Of a stretch of 64,000 nt of DNA, positions 36,540-49,764 are shown one piece after another. The position numbers and the translations under genes are program-made. Position 1 is the stretch's first letter. Each line of letters begins with the position of its first letter. The DNA is taken from positions 480,757 to 544,756 of the forward strand of contig NC_066833.1 of NCBI RefSeq assembly GCF_001640805.2. The letters are read 5' to 3'. The DNA is from Lates calcarifer (taxonomy: Eukaryota > Chordata > Actinopteri > Centropomidae). Below the pieces are notes generated by a model. It was not told the DNA's origin. It searched no databases and saw only the letters and a program-made list of their open reading frames with translations.

Positions 36540-36870
36540 GCATACACTCACTGAGCACTTTATTAGGAACAGATATACACTTGCTTACTCATGCAATCAT
36601 CCAATCAAAAACTCATGCAGATCTCAGTGACAGTGGCATGATTGTTGGTGCCAGACGGGCTGGTGTTCCTGAAATTTTCACACACAACAGTCCCTAGAGT
36701 TTACTCAGAATGGTGCCAAAAACAAAAAACATCCAGTGAGCAGCAGTTCTGTGAAGTGAAACACTTTGCTGATGAGAGGAGAATGGTCAGACTGGTTGGA
36801 GCTTACAGAAAGGCTATGGTAACTCTGATAGCCACTCATTTATGTTGGGAGTCTTGCAGGCTGGATGTCA
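36540..36870 (+). repeat. Dispersed teleost repeat ('CACTGAGCACTTTATTAGGA' family)
   Basis: Contains CTCACTGAGCACTTTATTAG, GGCATGATTGTTGGTGCCAG, TTTCACACACAACAGTC and GGTGCCAAAAACAAAAAACA, which I recognise as a very abundant fish repeat. I am not sure of its class. Internal deletions relative to the usual form are likely. Confidence 0.6.
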
Positions 36871-36959
36871 GACAAAGGCGGGGACCCTGACACACAGACA
36901 CCTGGTGTCACTGACTGATTCTGGAGACATGGATTGTCACCTCTCAGGCAGGGAGGGAA

Positions 36960-37490
36960 CCTAGATAGAGTTGTGCTCACCTCTATGCATTGCACTGCTT
37001 CTGGAACCAAACTCTTGGAGAGGGGCTAGACTCTCTCTTTTTCCAGGATTAGAGGCAGAATATTCACAAGTCCCTTGCTGAGTGCTGCTGTGTTGAGTTC
37101 TCTCTGGGAATGAGAGGGTCACCTCTATGCAACTACGGGTCACTGAGGGGAAGGCTCTGGCTGTTGTGTGTGCTTATATATCAAACAGCAGGTCAGGGTA
37201 CCTGGCCATCTTGGAGTCTCTGGGTGGTATGCTGGAGAGGGCTCTGCCTGGGGACTCTACTGAACAACTCTAACACTCTCATGGGTGATGCTGGAAAAAC
37301 CTGGAGGGGCTTGACCGGGTGGAATGGCCTGCCTGATGTCAACCTGAGCTGTGCCTTGTTACTGGATTTCTGTGCTAATCACGTATTGGCCATAACAAAT
37401 ACCATGTTCAAGCATAAGGTTGTTCATAAGGCCATTGTCTCTGCGCTTGCTCTGTGCTTGGAGCACTGTCTGAGGGGGTAGACACCATCG
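36960..37490 (+). mobile_element. Non-LTR retrotransposon endonuclease-domain fragment
   Basis: Forward-frame pieces [13 protein letters not shown], [29 protein letters not shown] and KVVHK follow the order of the APE-type endonuclease of fish LINEs (G..G..D.N....LL.FC...L.I.NT.F.H). It is framed by stops and breaks off after KVVHK. Confidence 0.6.
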
Positions 37491-37905
37491 AGGTTGTACG
37501 TATGCCTAATGTTGTACGTATGTGTCCTCAGGACCCTTAGGCAGGTAATGCACAAGCTGTGGGACTAGGCTCCTATTTTGATATTTTCTCTTATCCAGGC
37601 AATTGTTTGCTTTTAGGGGTTAGGGCTAGGGTCCAGCTGGGAGTACATCAATCCCTAGCAGCCTTCACCTTCGATATCAACCAATAGCGAAGCCTGTTAG
37701 AAGGCAGGGCATGTACAAAATAGACCCAGACCCAGCTGGCCCCCTTTTACAAGTTGCTGAGCTCTAAAGGGAGCCAAGCAGTGTATGCGCTGGGGTTTTA
37801 TGGAGTGGTGTAGGGATAATGTATTTTTGGAGGCTAGCCCACAAAGTTAGCATCATCCTGGTTCCCTCTACAAAAAAACCAAAGGGATTTCTCCTTAAAA
37901 AAGTT
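37491..37905. repeat. Unclassified repetitive stretch
   Basis: GC-richer than its surroundings, with two tandem GTTGTACGTATG words near 37493-37522. It ends in GGCTAGCCCACAAAGTTAGC and TTTCTCCTTAAAAAAGTTAG beside an AT microsatellite, words I associate with dispersed fish repeats. Confidence 0.35.
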
Positions 37906-37908
37906 AGT

Positions 37909-37915
37909 TATATAT

Positions 37916-37966
<51 letters not shown>
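37909..37966 (+). repeat. (TA)n microsatellite
   Basis: Nearly perfect alternating TA over 58 bp with a single AA phase break near 37926. Confidence 0.95.
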
Positions 37967-37969
<3 letters not shown>

Positions 37970-38902
37970 CATACAACATGGATGTGTGGCTCATCCAATG
38001 GTTATTCATATTTCTACTGTGGGAATATTGCCACTGCCAAGTACAACATAAAGGTTTCTATTTTCTAGAAATTATATTGGAATGTGAGTCCCTCAGGACC
38101 ATAGTAGGAATATTCCAGGGACTTGATTTTCTCATAGGCATTGAGTCATTCTACAAACAGCTTATGTAATGGCACTCCAGACAGCCCTCTGGTGGCCTAT
38201 CAACCACTGTGCAAGCAGAGCAGTCAGTCCTGCCCAACCCAGAATTTACCCTGTGACGTTTGGTAACTAGGCTACTCATTCACCAGTTACTACAGCAATG
38301 CAGGAAGTTTAAAGGCTTTGACTTCAAAACATGATATAAATTTGTGTCATGGAAATCAGGTAAGGTATGACCTTCTCATTAACTACAATGGTGAAAGTAA
38401 ATGAAAGTAGCAACACTGTGCCACTCTGTAAACATTCAAGATTTTAGTTACTACAAAAGTAGCAAAACATATTGAGAGTAACACAAGTACTTGCTAAGCG
38501 TAACTGTCCATTTCAGAATGTTATCATATTATTGGAATATTAACACTGATGCATTAAGCAGGTAACATTTTGATGTTAAAGTTACCAGTGCTGGAAAGCA
38601 ATATTGGTGTTAACTCTTGTTTCACTTGCATTTCTATCACCTCTTTTCCTCTACAAACGCGGATGACCTTAAAGTAGCAGGTCACATTACCAAACAAAAA
38701 TGTCATCTTGCTGTATTGTTCACTTTTAGTCATATACACATACATGCAGAGTGAAAACTAAGTAACTAACAAGAGAGCAGCTGATTGCTCTTTTGCCTGT
38801 GTAAACCACATACCCATGGTGCACCGGTGGCAGAATTACTCCTGATGACTTCTCTGCTTGTTCTTATCTTTGGATTTTGCTCTGCCCTCTATTGAATACA
38901 TC

Positions 38903-38905
<3 letters not shown>

Positions 38906-38933
<28 letters not shown>
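38906..38933 (+). repeat. (TG)n microsatellite
   Basis: About thirteen TG units. Confidence 0.95.
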
Positions 38934-38979
38934 ATGAGCACACATACATATACAGTATATACACACATCACCTACAACA

Positions 38980-39030
38980 CTGATCAGCCACAACATTAAA
39001 ACCACCTGCCTAATTATTATTATTCATTTT
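38980..39030 (+). repeat. Fragment of a dispersed repeat terminus
   Basis: CTGATCAGCCACAACATTAA and AACCACCTGCCTAATTATTA are words I recognise from the ends of a common fish DNA-transposon-like repeat. No second end was seen. Confidence 0.45.
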
Positions 39031-39578
39031 TTGATCATTTCTAAAAAAATAAATAAATAAATGAATAAATAATAGCAAACAACTTACTCACTAACATGTT
39101 CAAGGAGACATTTTGTTTCCCTGCCCACACGAAAATTTCACAATGTTCATTAAAAGTTAATGGGTCTATATCATAGAGTTTGCAATATACCATATACCAG
39201 ACCTTAGAGTCACTGTAGCCCAGTCTAACTTTTTAAGTAGCACTGCCCTGGGTGTGTTGTAACACAACAATGGCTGAAGCTATTGGTAAGTAAAAAGCTG
39301 TAAAAACTGACATATAGTACATTTTATTGAATCATAGTGCTCTGCACTCATGCAAGGGAGTACAGGGATCAGTCAGACACATAAAGGTGCAGACACACAA
39401 AAACCCATTAGAAAGTTGTAAATTAAATTTTATCAGCCATTTCACAGTCTCTACCGTATGTTGCTGTCCTCTTCCCCTTTACTGCCAGCAATATTTTACA
39501 TTCCAAATATAAAACAAGAATATAAACGTTGGCTACATACGTCCATATCATTCTGTTCAACAATAAGACTTTTACTTT

Positions 39579-39596
39579 GAAAGTGAAACAGGAAGT
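39579..39596 (+). promoter_or_regulatory. ISRE/IRF element with adjacent ETS site, receptor A promoter
   Basis: GAAAGTGAAACAGGAAGT combines a perfect GAAANNGAAA core (IRF/ISGF3 binding) with a GGAAGT ETS/PU.1-type core two bases after the ISRE. It lies about 135 bp upstream of a donor (GTAAGT at 39714) that probably ends the first untranslated exon. Confidence 0.55.
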
Positions 39597-39619
39597 AGTG
39601 GGTTATTGCGTTTTAACTT

Positions 39620-39713
39620 TAATGTTACAGTGGTTAGATCGGAATGTTGACAGCAGAAGGAATAGTCTGTTCATGAAGGACACTGGAAGGACCAAAACCG
39701 GCTGTATGTGTTG
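39620..39713 (+). other. Candidate untranslated first exon of receptor A
   Basis: Ends at a strong donor (TTG/GTAAGTCAC); the next acceptor in register is TTTTCAG at 40362, ahead of the start-codon exon. The 5' end is a guess from the position of the ISRE. Confidence 0.4.
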
Positions 39714-40362
39714 GTAAGTCACTTAAAACTTACTGTTATGACAAGAGATGTTTTTCCGGCTTGTAGCTGAGTTGTCAACTAAAACTACTTTATTTTAGTT
39801 ATCGAAACATCCGTCTAAATCGGCCAGTCAGCCAGTCAGGGTATACTGTAGTTATATTCAGCATTCACAAGGAAACCAACTACCAGTATCAGCGACGAAC
39901 AGACAACTTATCTCTAACCCTCAAGCCAGTTTAATATTGTGTGGTATTTAAACTAATGTTAGACCCAAGTAAGGTTTTCTTGGGTCAGCACAAAAATTTG
40001 TTATCTACATTGGGAAAGTGGCCCTGGTGAGTAAGTTTAGTTTTTAATTGGTTTTTAAAATGTGTTGCCAACTATTAACACTTTGTTGCCGGAGTTAAAA
40101 CAGAAGGTAATCTCTATCATCTTAAAAAAGTGTGTGAAGTCTATAGATCATTTAAAGGTGAGAAAAATTATCATTATCATTATTTTAACCAAATCAGTTT
40201 ATAATCATGTAATATTAAAATAATAATACATTTATTTACACTAAAAAGGAGTCATTAAGAATAATATTTTAAAATGGTTATTCTTTCAAGAAAATACATT
40301 TACAGTATGTGGTATGTCTAACTGCTTCGTGTTGAATATAAAGTATATTTTTCTGTTTTCAG

Positions 40363-40478
40363 ACAATAACAGTGCAGTGAACAGAGGCTGAGACAGACAT
40401 ACCATCTGGTTTCTCTTGAGTACAAAAGGATGAACTGCTTGCCTCTTGTCCTTTATCCAATGTTATGGCTTGATTCTG
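40363..40478 (+). CDS. Receptor A exon 1: 5' UTR end and signal peptide
   Basis: Acceptor TTTTCAG; ATG at 40430; encodes [16 protein letters not shown] plus one base; donor GTGAGT. Phase 1 exit. Confidence 0.75.
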
Positions 40479-43400
40479 GTGAGTATAACAGGGTTGCTCA
40501 GAGAAGTTTATTACATTTTTACAAGCAAGTTGTGATTTTCAAGATTACTATCTCAGATACCATTCTCCTCAAAACACCCACTTACTGTTATCAGCACTGA
40601 TGGCTCCTGAAAATGCTGTGCCAGGTGTGCTCTTTGTACCTTGCTCTTTCTTTTCAGCACTGAGTCAGACTGCATTACATGTTAACTTGTTGTTCACACA
40701 GTGCTTGGCTCCCTTCCCGCTCCTGTCAATGTCTCTGTCATCTCTGTCAACTTCCACCATGTCCTGCATTGGGATCCCGGACCCGGCACCCCACCAGGAA
40801 CACAATACAGGGTCTTCAGAAGGTAGTTTCCCTGTTCACCATCTTGTTGGCTGTTTCTACTTTCACTTCCTCCCACACACTTTCTTTTGGGTGGGAAAGG
40901 ATGTCCCATCAATCTGTATTCTGTAGATTCTGTACAAAATGTGTCTGTAGCACCAAACATACAAACTGTCAAGTTTTCAAAGCTGCTGTGGCTTTTGTGC
41001 TCATATTCACACACTAATCTTCCAAACAAAAGTACACTACAAATGTAGCCAATTTTAGCCTCTTTCTTTTCTTTCTTTCTTTCAGGCAAAGTTCTTGCAG
41101 TTGCTTGTATTTTGCCATAAAAGAGTTTGAGTTACAGTAAAAAATATAACATCACAATAACATCAGTAATAAAAATTAATTAGCATAATATACCAATGAA
41201 AAGGAGGAAAAGGTGTGTAAAGCACAATCTTATCTTAATATTTTCTGTAAGAATTTATTTTTTCTAAACCAAGGCTAGAAGTCCTCACTTTCAGCCACTG
41301 GGAAATTCCACAGCATTCATCTTTTTTCCATCAACTGGTTGTACATTGTTTTTCTTCTGAGAGTCAATGAATTCTATCCAGTCCTTCTTTGAGGAGTTCA
41401 ACCTCTTAAATGGAAAAAACATTTTACATAAAACCTTAAAAAAGCAAAAAGTGTTACCCCAGTGTTTAAATTTCTGAAAAGTTCGTTCATTTTTCCTCCT
41501 TTTTTTTTTTTCACTAGAAATTTAAACTTTAGGCTTGATAATTTGGCAAAGGCCATGCCATTTATGAAAAACAGACTGTCAAACATTTAATTCATATAAT
41601 TAATAATTCATATCTCAGTAAATGAATCCAACACAGGTAGACAATCAAACATGCTGAAAGTTATTACCTAGACTGTCTGTTATAAACATCCATCACAGTT
41701 TACAGACCTTCTTCCTGCTTCAATGTTATCCTACCGTACTTCCCATAATTATGTGCTCTCATAGTTTTCCTGTGTGACAAGAGATTAGTAGCAGCAATTT
41801 AGGTGTGCTTACTTTCAACGTTTCCAGTGGAAGCTAATCTGGCAAAATTGAACTGAACTGAAATGTCTGACTTGTGTTTCTTGCACCACTGGACTTTTTT
41901 AATGGTGCAATGTTTTGGAGCTTGGAGATCTCAGTGCTGCTGAGGGTATACTGTGATCTTACCAGATATAGCTGATGGAGAAGTTATTACAATATAACCC
42001 AAGTGGAGCTTGAAAGTTTATTCTTGGCCTTAGACACAGTACCTGACATCAATTACTATTCAAAGTCTGTTTAATTGAAACTTCATCAGAGGTCCTGAAA
42101 GGGTTCAGAATAATGAAAAGTTTATTTACATTTTGATGACAACTGCGCAAAATTCACCTGTTGATGAAGACCCTATAATATGGTCAAAAGCTTTAGAACA
42201 ATTAATAAGTACAGCATGAGAGAGATGGTTTTGTTGGACCTTGCAGCTCATGGTTAGTGCTTTAAAACCATAGGTTACCAGGATGCCTCTGGTTTTTTAC
42301 GTTTAGTGAAACAGAGTGGATGGGTCATGCTTGATTTTAACATCATAATCCTAAGTGTAAGACCTGCATGACCACTATTATAACACACTTAAAGTTAACA
42401 AAAAAGACCAAAAATGTTAAAATTTATTTGATTCACATTAGTGTGAATTCATCAAATTCAAATCAGCCTTACTGGTTTTTATCAGCCTCTCTGAACTTCA
42501 GGATCAACCACGACCTTTATCTTGGTCACATTTTCAGTCAGAACATGGTCTGTCTGATAATCTGCGGTTTACTTGAACGTCTCCTTTGATGGAACATTCG
42601 ACTGCGAGGTACTTTTTCTGTCTTTAACCTCTGCTTTTTCTAACTGTAACTGTGGCGTTGTGTCACAGTGGTGTTTGTTTCAATCTATGAAGTGTGTAGT
42701 GTGGCACCTCAGTGTGTGTGCAATCCATCTGTGACCACATAGAGGTCTGCTGATACTTTTAAAAGAGCCAGTCTTTCATTTTCAGATGATCTAATCTTTT
42801 GTCTTGATAGTTATTGTAAAAGTTCACATTTCATTTCATTGTACTGCTGCATTTACAGAAATGAGTATGCATGACTTATTTCATGACTAGATTTGACTTG
42901 GAACCAGTAATATTATAATTTGTGTCAAAAATTACAGTCACATCTTCACTAGAGCTCAAATTGTTGTCCACATCAAAACACACATCAGTGACCCACACTG
43001 TTGTACTGGGTGATACATTTCCTCATTACCATGAGCACACACTGTTGCAGTTCTTTATTTTTGCTCATACATTGACCCTCTGTCAGAAATTACCACTGCA
43101 CCAGATGTGGATTAATCTGCTGCTGAAAATAGTACCCAACACATGCACCACAGTGTACCTTCCTGTTTGAGTTACATTTACTGAAAACTACAGTGCCCAG
43201 CTGTTTTAGGAATACTTCCACAATATCTGTTATATAAAATGAATAAAAGCTGTATATCTGTGAACTGCTGTTAAAGCTGCATGTTTTGGCCCCTGAAAAT
43301 ACAAAGTTCACATATTTGCATCTTAAAGGTTTTTATGGTTAATGTTGTAGAAAACCGTCACCTATTTACATATCTGTTAGACAGAGAGCAACATGATCAT

Positions 43401-46400
43401 TGGCTTTGAGTGGTGTGAATCAACATTAGCTCTTTTTTTGGCCCCTTATCAGCTCCTGAGAAAAATATTGGGCTGTTCAGCAGCTCCACTGTGTTCACCA
43501 GCTGGTCTCTAAGCCTGTCTGTCCGTTTGATGCTGGGCAGGTTGTGTACAGTGGGTTTGACTGAGCTATTTAACTGAAAACAGCTGCTACTGTATCTGGA
43601 AACAGGGTTGATTAGAGTAGAATTTGCTTGGAAAATCAAAACAATGCGCTAGAGAAAGCAAAAATGATTAGTAGAAATAAGGGGAACTGCAGGTTGGGTG
43701 AGAGTTCTCTGTGGTTTTGTCTCAGTGCTCTCATTGTGTTTTTTCCAGCTGTAGCAGACAGCTGGTTTCAGTGAAAAAGTTTTGATAACCCACTCTACAC
43801 TACCTGCTCAGCACCAAACAGTAGACAGATACAGCTTAAGTTAATATTAGTTAATATTGAACTTATTATTATATTCATCAGGTGTCCAAAACAACTCCAA
43901 ATGTATACTGATGTTGCTGAATATGCAAATAGGCACCTCTGTGCCAACAGCTACAGCATAAAAACTTGAATGTTGATCATATGTCAATTTTCAGTTTATA
44001 GTTCGGCTCTGTTGCCTGGCCAAGAAATCAACTATTGTAGGTTTAAGGTTGGTATCTCATTTTTCAGAATTTGGAACTTAAAACTTAAGAAATTCATTAA
44101 TGGAGCTTTGCCACTTTAACCTATTATGTGCCTTAAGTCCTTCTATTTATGGACCTGTTGTTGTTGTTTTTTTTTGTTTGTTTTTTTGTTTGTTTTTTTT
44201 TTTGTTTTTTTTTTTGGTATTTATTTTTAAATACTTGAAAAATATTTTTTAGATATATTTTGCTACGTGTAAACTATTTTTGAGTGTTTTCCTTGCTGCA
44301 CTGTGGGTCTTAGAGTAACACAATTTCAATCATCTGTATGTGCGTACATATGGCAGAATAGACAATAAAGCTGACTTTGACTTTGACTTTTTACAGTTCA
44401 TCAACACTATAAATGAATTGACTCTGGGCTGATGTCAGATTTCTAAGTCTAAGTCTGCTTAGCTAAAGGTGGCATTTACATCTCAGTGAGGGCAGTTGAA
44501 GTTTTAAATATGTTAGAATATTCCCTCCAGCTATTAGTTTAGTCTGGATTTAAGAATGAGGGGTGCCAGACCCATCCATGTAGCACACTGGAAAAAATAC
44601 TAGCTAATTTTCATATATTTCATATTCCTATATATACAACAGAATGGGATCATATCCTTGTTCCTTCACTGTTGGCGTCTTCTGGCCCAACCAAAAGCAT
44701 TAAATTCTTGGGGCTGTAGATGTTACATTGTACATCTATAAACTAAAAGTGACAATGGACTGTGCTCACAGGACAATGTAAATTTTATTTTTATTTTTAT
44801 TTTTTTCCTTTGGTGTTTCAGTCAGCATTATTAGTAGTACTGTTACTACAGCACTACTGCTACTTACAGTAGGAAGACAGCTCATTTTCCTCAATGTAAT
44901 ATATGTTAAATGAGACAGAAGTAGGAAAAAGTGGGAGGCAAGCATTAAATAAAATGTTTGAACTCTGTTTCTTCTTGTCCAGGATGGAGGGGAAGAAACG
45001 GAAAACAATGAACACAACAACAACAACATCATTAAAGCTGAAGCTACAGACATACTCCAAATATCGCCTGACTGTCCAGGCGTTCTACAACCAAACCCTG
45101 TCTCCAGAGTCCCACAAAGTTATTTTCACCCCTTATGAAGACAGTATGTCAACATCTTTTGAGTACACATATTATTATTTGTCGAATGACCCTCTGATTC
45201 TCCCACAGAAATTTACTGCAAATAATAAATGTTTGGGTTGGTTTGAGAAAATATTGTATTTTGTTTTGGAAAAATTCTGCTATTTTTTATATTTTTTATT
45301 TATTTATTTTACCTTTAAGTTTACTCGGTCAAGTAGCAGCTCTTGAGCTAAGCTAACTGTTAATTAGTACTGAAATGATCAGTCAATTAATCAATAATTC
45401 AGTCAAGAAAAAATTAATGTACAACAATTATTAGAACAGTTCCGCCATTAGGTCAAAATGCCACTGCAATGCACCCCAGCAACACAATGTACCTCACAGG
45501 TAGTTAACTGCATAGAAATGTACCTCTGGGCTCAGAAACTTCCCCCATGTTAAAATAGGATTTGGCCTGTTAAAGTCAACATTAGTCACAATCAAATATC
45601 TAATGAAGCAGAAATTGCCTGAATTAAAAAATAACGTGTTTTTCTTTTCTTGTGACAAGCCAAAATAGGTCCTCCAATTGTTTCCCTGGCTGGATGTGGC
45701 AACTGCATCCACATCAATATGTCACTTCCTGAGGCTGACAGGAGTTCAGGAGTCTCCAGTATCCAGGAATTCTTTGCTGCTACATTCAGAATTCATTTCT
45801 TTTTGAGGGGAGAAAACAAAGTAGTGGTAAGAAATTCATTCCATTCTTATTTCTCACCACAAATTCTTCTAATGATTCTCAACTGTCTGAAAATAATTTA
45901 AATCATATTTTTTCTTCTTATTTAACCTACAGGATTATTATGAAACGAGAAACAAGAGTTATACTATCAATTACCTAAATAGTGGTATGGAGTACTGTGT
46001 GCAGGTGCACACAAAGATTAGCTTGAACAAAAATACTGAGCCATCCTCTTGGAAATGCATCTTCACTAGCACTGTGGAATCACGTAGAGGTGAGCTGAAC
46101 TTTCTGAGTTGGTCTTTATGCCATTGTAACAGTGTTAAGGTGTAAATATTAAGCTGCTGAGCTGAAATTTGAACTTTGCAGGCTTTGTTTTTGTGAAACA
46201 AGGGGTATGGTATGAAGCGTCGTTTAGTTGCCTGAGGCCTAGTATGTCGAGAGCATGCAGATGCAGCTTTCCACCCCTGGCCATGTAGGATCAGAAACAA
46301 TTCATCATCAAACATTATAACTTAATGATACCATCTGCACTGAAAAAGCACAGTAATGCCACAAGTAGATTAAATGCAACTTTGAAAATATAATGTAATA

Positions 46401-49400
46401 TAATGACAAAATAAAATATTAATATTTAAAATAAATATTAATATTTTATTTTGTCTTTCTTTGTTTTTCAGAAGTTTACTTTTAATATTTACAGATAAAG
46501 ATGAAATTATTAGTCTTTCTATAATTTTGAATCTGAATTTCATTGTTTTAAAAGTATTTCTCAAGTACTGCTAAAGAGAGCAAAGAATTTTTAACACATC
46601 TTTTTTCAAACTAATAATCCTAGTATTATTTTGGATGCTTATATTATTTTACTTTTCACACAGAAATTAAATTATTCCACAAAAACCAAAAACTACCAGG
46701 GTCAAAATTATTTGCCCCCCTGATGCTAATAGTCATTTGTGTATCATTTTTGCTCGATAACAGCCTGCAGTCGTTATAATTTTCAACAAGTCTCTGACAT
46801 ATCTCCTAAGGAATCCTAGCCCATTCTTCTGTGGCAAATCTCTCAAGCTCATTCAGATTTGATGGCCTTCTGGCATGGACTTTTGTCTTCAGTTCAACCC
46901 ACAGATTTTCAATGGGATTCAAGTTAGGGCTTTGTGCAGACTAGCCAATAACATTCACTTTGGTCTTCTGGAGGTAGGTCTTCACCAGGAGTGACTTATG
47001 TTTTGGATCGTTGTCGTGTTGGAAGACAGAGCAATGACCCAGACCCAGTTTTGCTGCTCACTGCTTAAGGTTTTCTTTCAAAATCTTCATATACCCTTCT
47101 TTCTTCATGATTCCTTCCACCTTGACGAGATTCCCAGTTCCAGACACAGTTCAAGCCCACATCCCCACAGCATAAAATTCCCACCACTGTGTTTCACTGT
47201 GGGGACTGTGTTCTTTGGGTCATACGCCTCTCCCTTCTTGTCTCTATGGCCAAACAGCTCTAGTTTCATCTCATCTGACCAAAGGACATGCTTCCAGTAT
47301 GCATAATCTTTGTCCAGGTTGTCCTTAGCATACTTCAGTCTGGCTTGAAGGTGTCTCTTCTGCAGAAGTGGAGTTTTTCTTGGTCTACAACCTCGCAGTC
47401 CATTCCTGTGCAGAGCTCTAGTGATTGTCTACTTTGAGACTACAATTCCCGACTTGGCTAAGTCATTTACTAGTGCCTTTGCAGTTGTTCTGGGGTCTTT
47501 AGACACGTCTCTCTTTGAATTTCTTAATGATACTTCTCACTGCAGTTCTTGACACTTGGAAACACTGTGATAACTTTGTATATCCTTCTCCTGCTTTGTG
47601 AGCATCAACAATTATTTTTCTCAAGTCTAAACTGATTTCTTTTGTTTTTGACAAGATGCTTTCTCAAGTAACAGCTCAAACCCATACTGAAGTTTTTATA
47701 CTGTGTGTACATTGGGAGATAACCCTCAGTTTTAACTTGATTTTACAAGCTTTGAACATTACAAAGTTAAAGCACATCATTGCACAACAGTGGTTTGTGC
47801 TATGGCTCAATAAAAAGGTCAGTTCTTAAGGGGGCTAATAATTCTGACCCGGGAAATTTTAGTTTTTTCTGAAATAGTTATGTTATTGTATACAAATAGA
47901 AATAATTTATGTTTTCTAAAGAAAAAAAACTTTAAATTTCGGGGGGGTTATATTTTTGTCCTCAACAGTATCTCAGTTAGTTTTGACTATTTTATACAAA
48001 CTATAACCACTGTATAACCACTGACTGATTTGGGAACTAAATCCTCATTAGGATTTAGTTGTTGCATAAACTGAAGATGATACACACATACACTCACTCT
48101 CACCCTCACAAAGGGAACCTAATGTTTTTGGATGGAGACAGGGAAGAGGATTGTTATCACACCACCACAGGCGAGGAGTGCACTCCTGGAAAATGCTAGT
48201 TTATTAGCACAGCGATGCACTTCTCACCCTGCACCTGCACGAAAATAAAAACCTATATGTTGGACACACTTTTTGTCACATGGTATGGAGTGGTAAATAG
48301 CCAGTGTAAGGCAATAACATGCTGGGTGACTGAAAGATTTATTACTGTGTGTCTATGTGTGTGTCTTTAGACTCTGTTGTTTTAGGTGCAGTTGCTGCTC
48401 TTGTGATTTTAGTTGCGGGTGGCCTGATGACCTTCCATGTTTTGTCTCTACTACACTGGATTCATTTGTAAACTGAAGGCAGCTCTTCCCAGAGTGCTAA
48501 TTGTAAGATATCTATATATCTGTCTATCTATCTATCTATGCCATCATTTTTCTATTTTGGTTTTTGTATGTATTAAACAAACAAGTTGCAATACAACTTA
48601 ATCAGTGAGTTTTAAATGCTGGTACTATAGGTAGATTTGTATCTTTAAGACAGAGCGTGGCTAGGTGTTTCTCCCTATTTTCAGTCTTTGTGCTAAGCTA
48701 TGCTGACTGACTGCTAGCAGTATTTGTATAGTTCCCGTGCTGACAAAAAAGTTGTATCAATCTTCTGATGTAAATCTCAGCAAGAGTGTAAAAGCATCGT
48801 TCCCAGAATGCTGAATTATTCCTTTCAATTATATTAAGTTTGAGTCTCTTAAGCCAAATTACAAAAAATAACTAAATAAATAAAGTCACTCACCTGTAGT
48901 GGTGTCTAGCTGTGCAGATAGTTTTATCAGTAAAGGTTTTGAGATATTTATCCAGATTTTTTTTACACTGTCCCAATATAATGTAGGTAAATAGAATTTG
49001 TGTGGTGTTCTGTGTACAGGCAAGTGCAATACTGTGAATGCCTTTGAGATGAGATGGTCCACAAGTGTGTGTCCTTATTCCCATTTGTTCTTAAAACTGA
49101 TTTGTTTTAAGCATACTGACCCCTTACTATCTATTCCTCTCTAACTCTCTTTTAAAGTATGTTTCAATCAAGGTGCTTTGTGGAGTTGAAAAAGTAGGCA
49201 GGACTTGAACCTTTTTGTTTTTCATCCTTCACTCAACTGGTTCAGATATTCCATAGAATTGCCGAGGAAGTAGTTCCTTTTAAAATGGACTCTTTAGTCA
49301 CCCAAAATCCCAGGAGGTGGTGTCAGTAAACTGCACACTGCTTAGTTAAATTTACCAGCCTGCACAGATTGTGAGATTTCACTTCATTCAAAGGAAACCA

Positions 49401-49732
49401 AAAGAATGAGACAAGGAAATCAGGAAATCCAGTTTTAGGTCATTTGATTTGGTTGAATAGATGGTATTGTGGCAGGAATGGTGCAAGTTTGAGTTGACAT
49501 GTCAGTTGCATTGTCTCTCATCATCCTTGTCTTTAACTGTTATATTTCCTCCTGCCTCCTTGGTCTTTGTCTCCTTGTTCCCTCTGCCACTCTAGATGGC
49601 TCTGAGCCAAAACTACATCCTGACACCAGAGGGGACAATCCCAGACCTGGTCTCCATTAGCTCAGTGATGGAGAAGCAGAGGAAGTGCAACAATCCTTCA
49701 GTACCACATCTTTCCAGTGGGGATCAAGATAA

Positions 49733-49764
<32 letters not shown>

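Noticed and set aside
37909..37966. Tandem AT tract as a possible origin or regulatory element
   Set aside because: A plain dinucleotide microsatellite is sufficient explanation.
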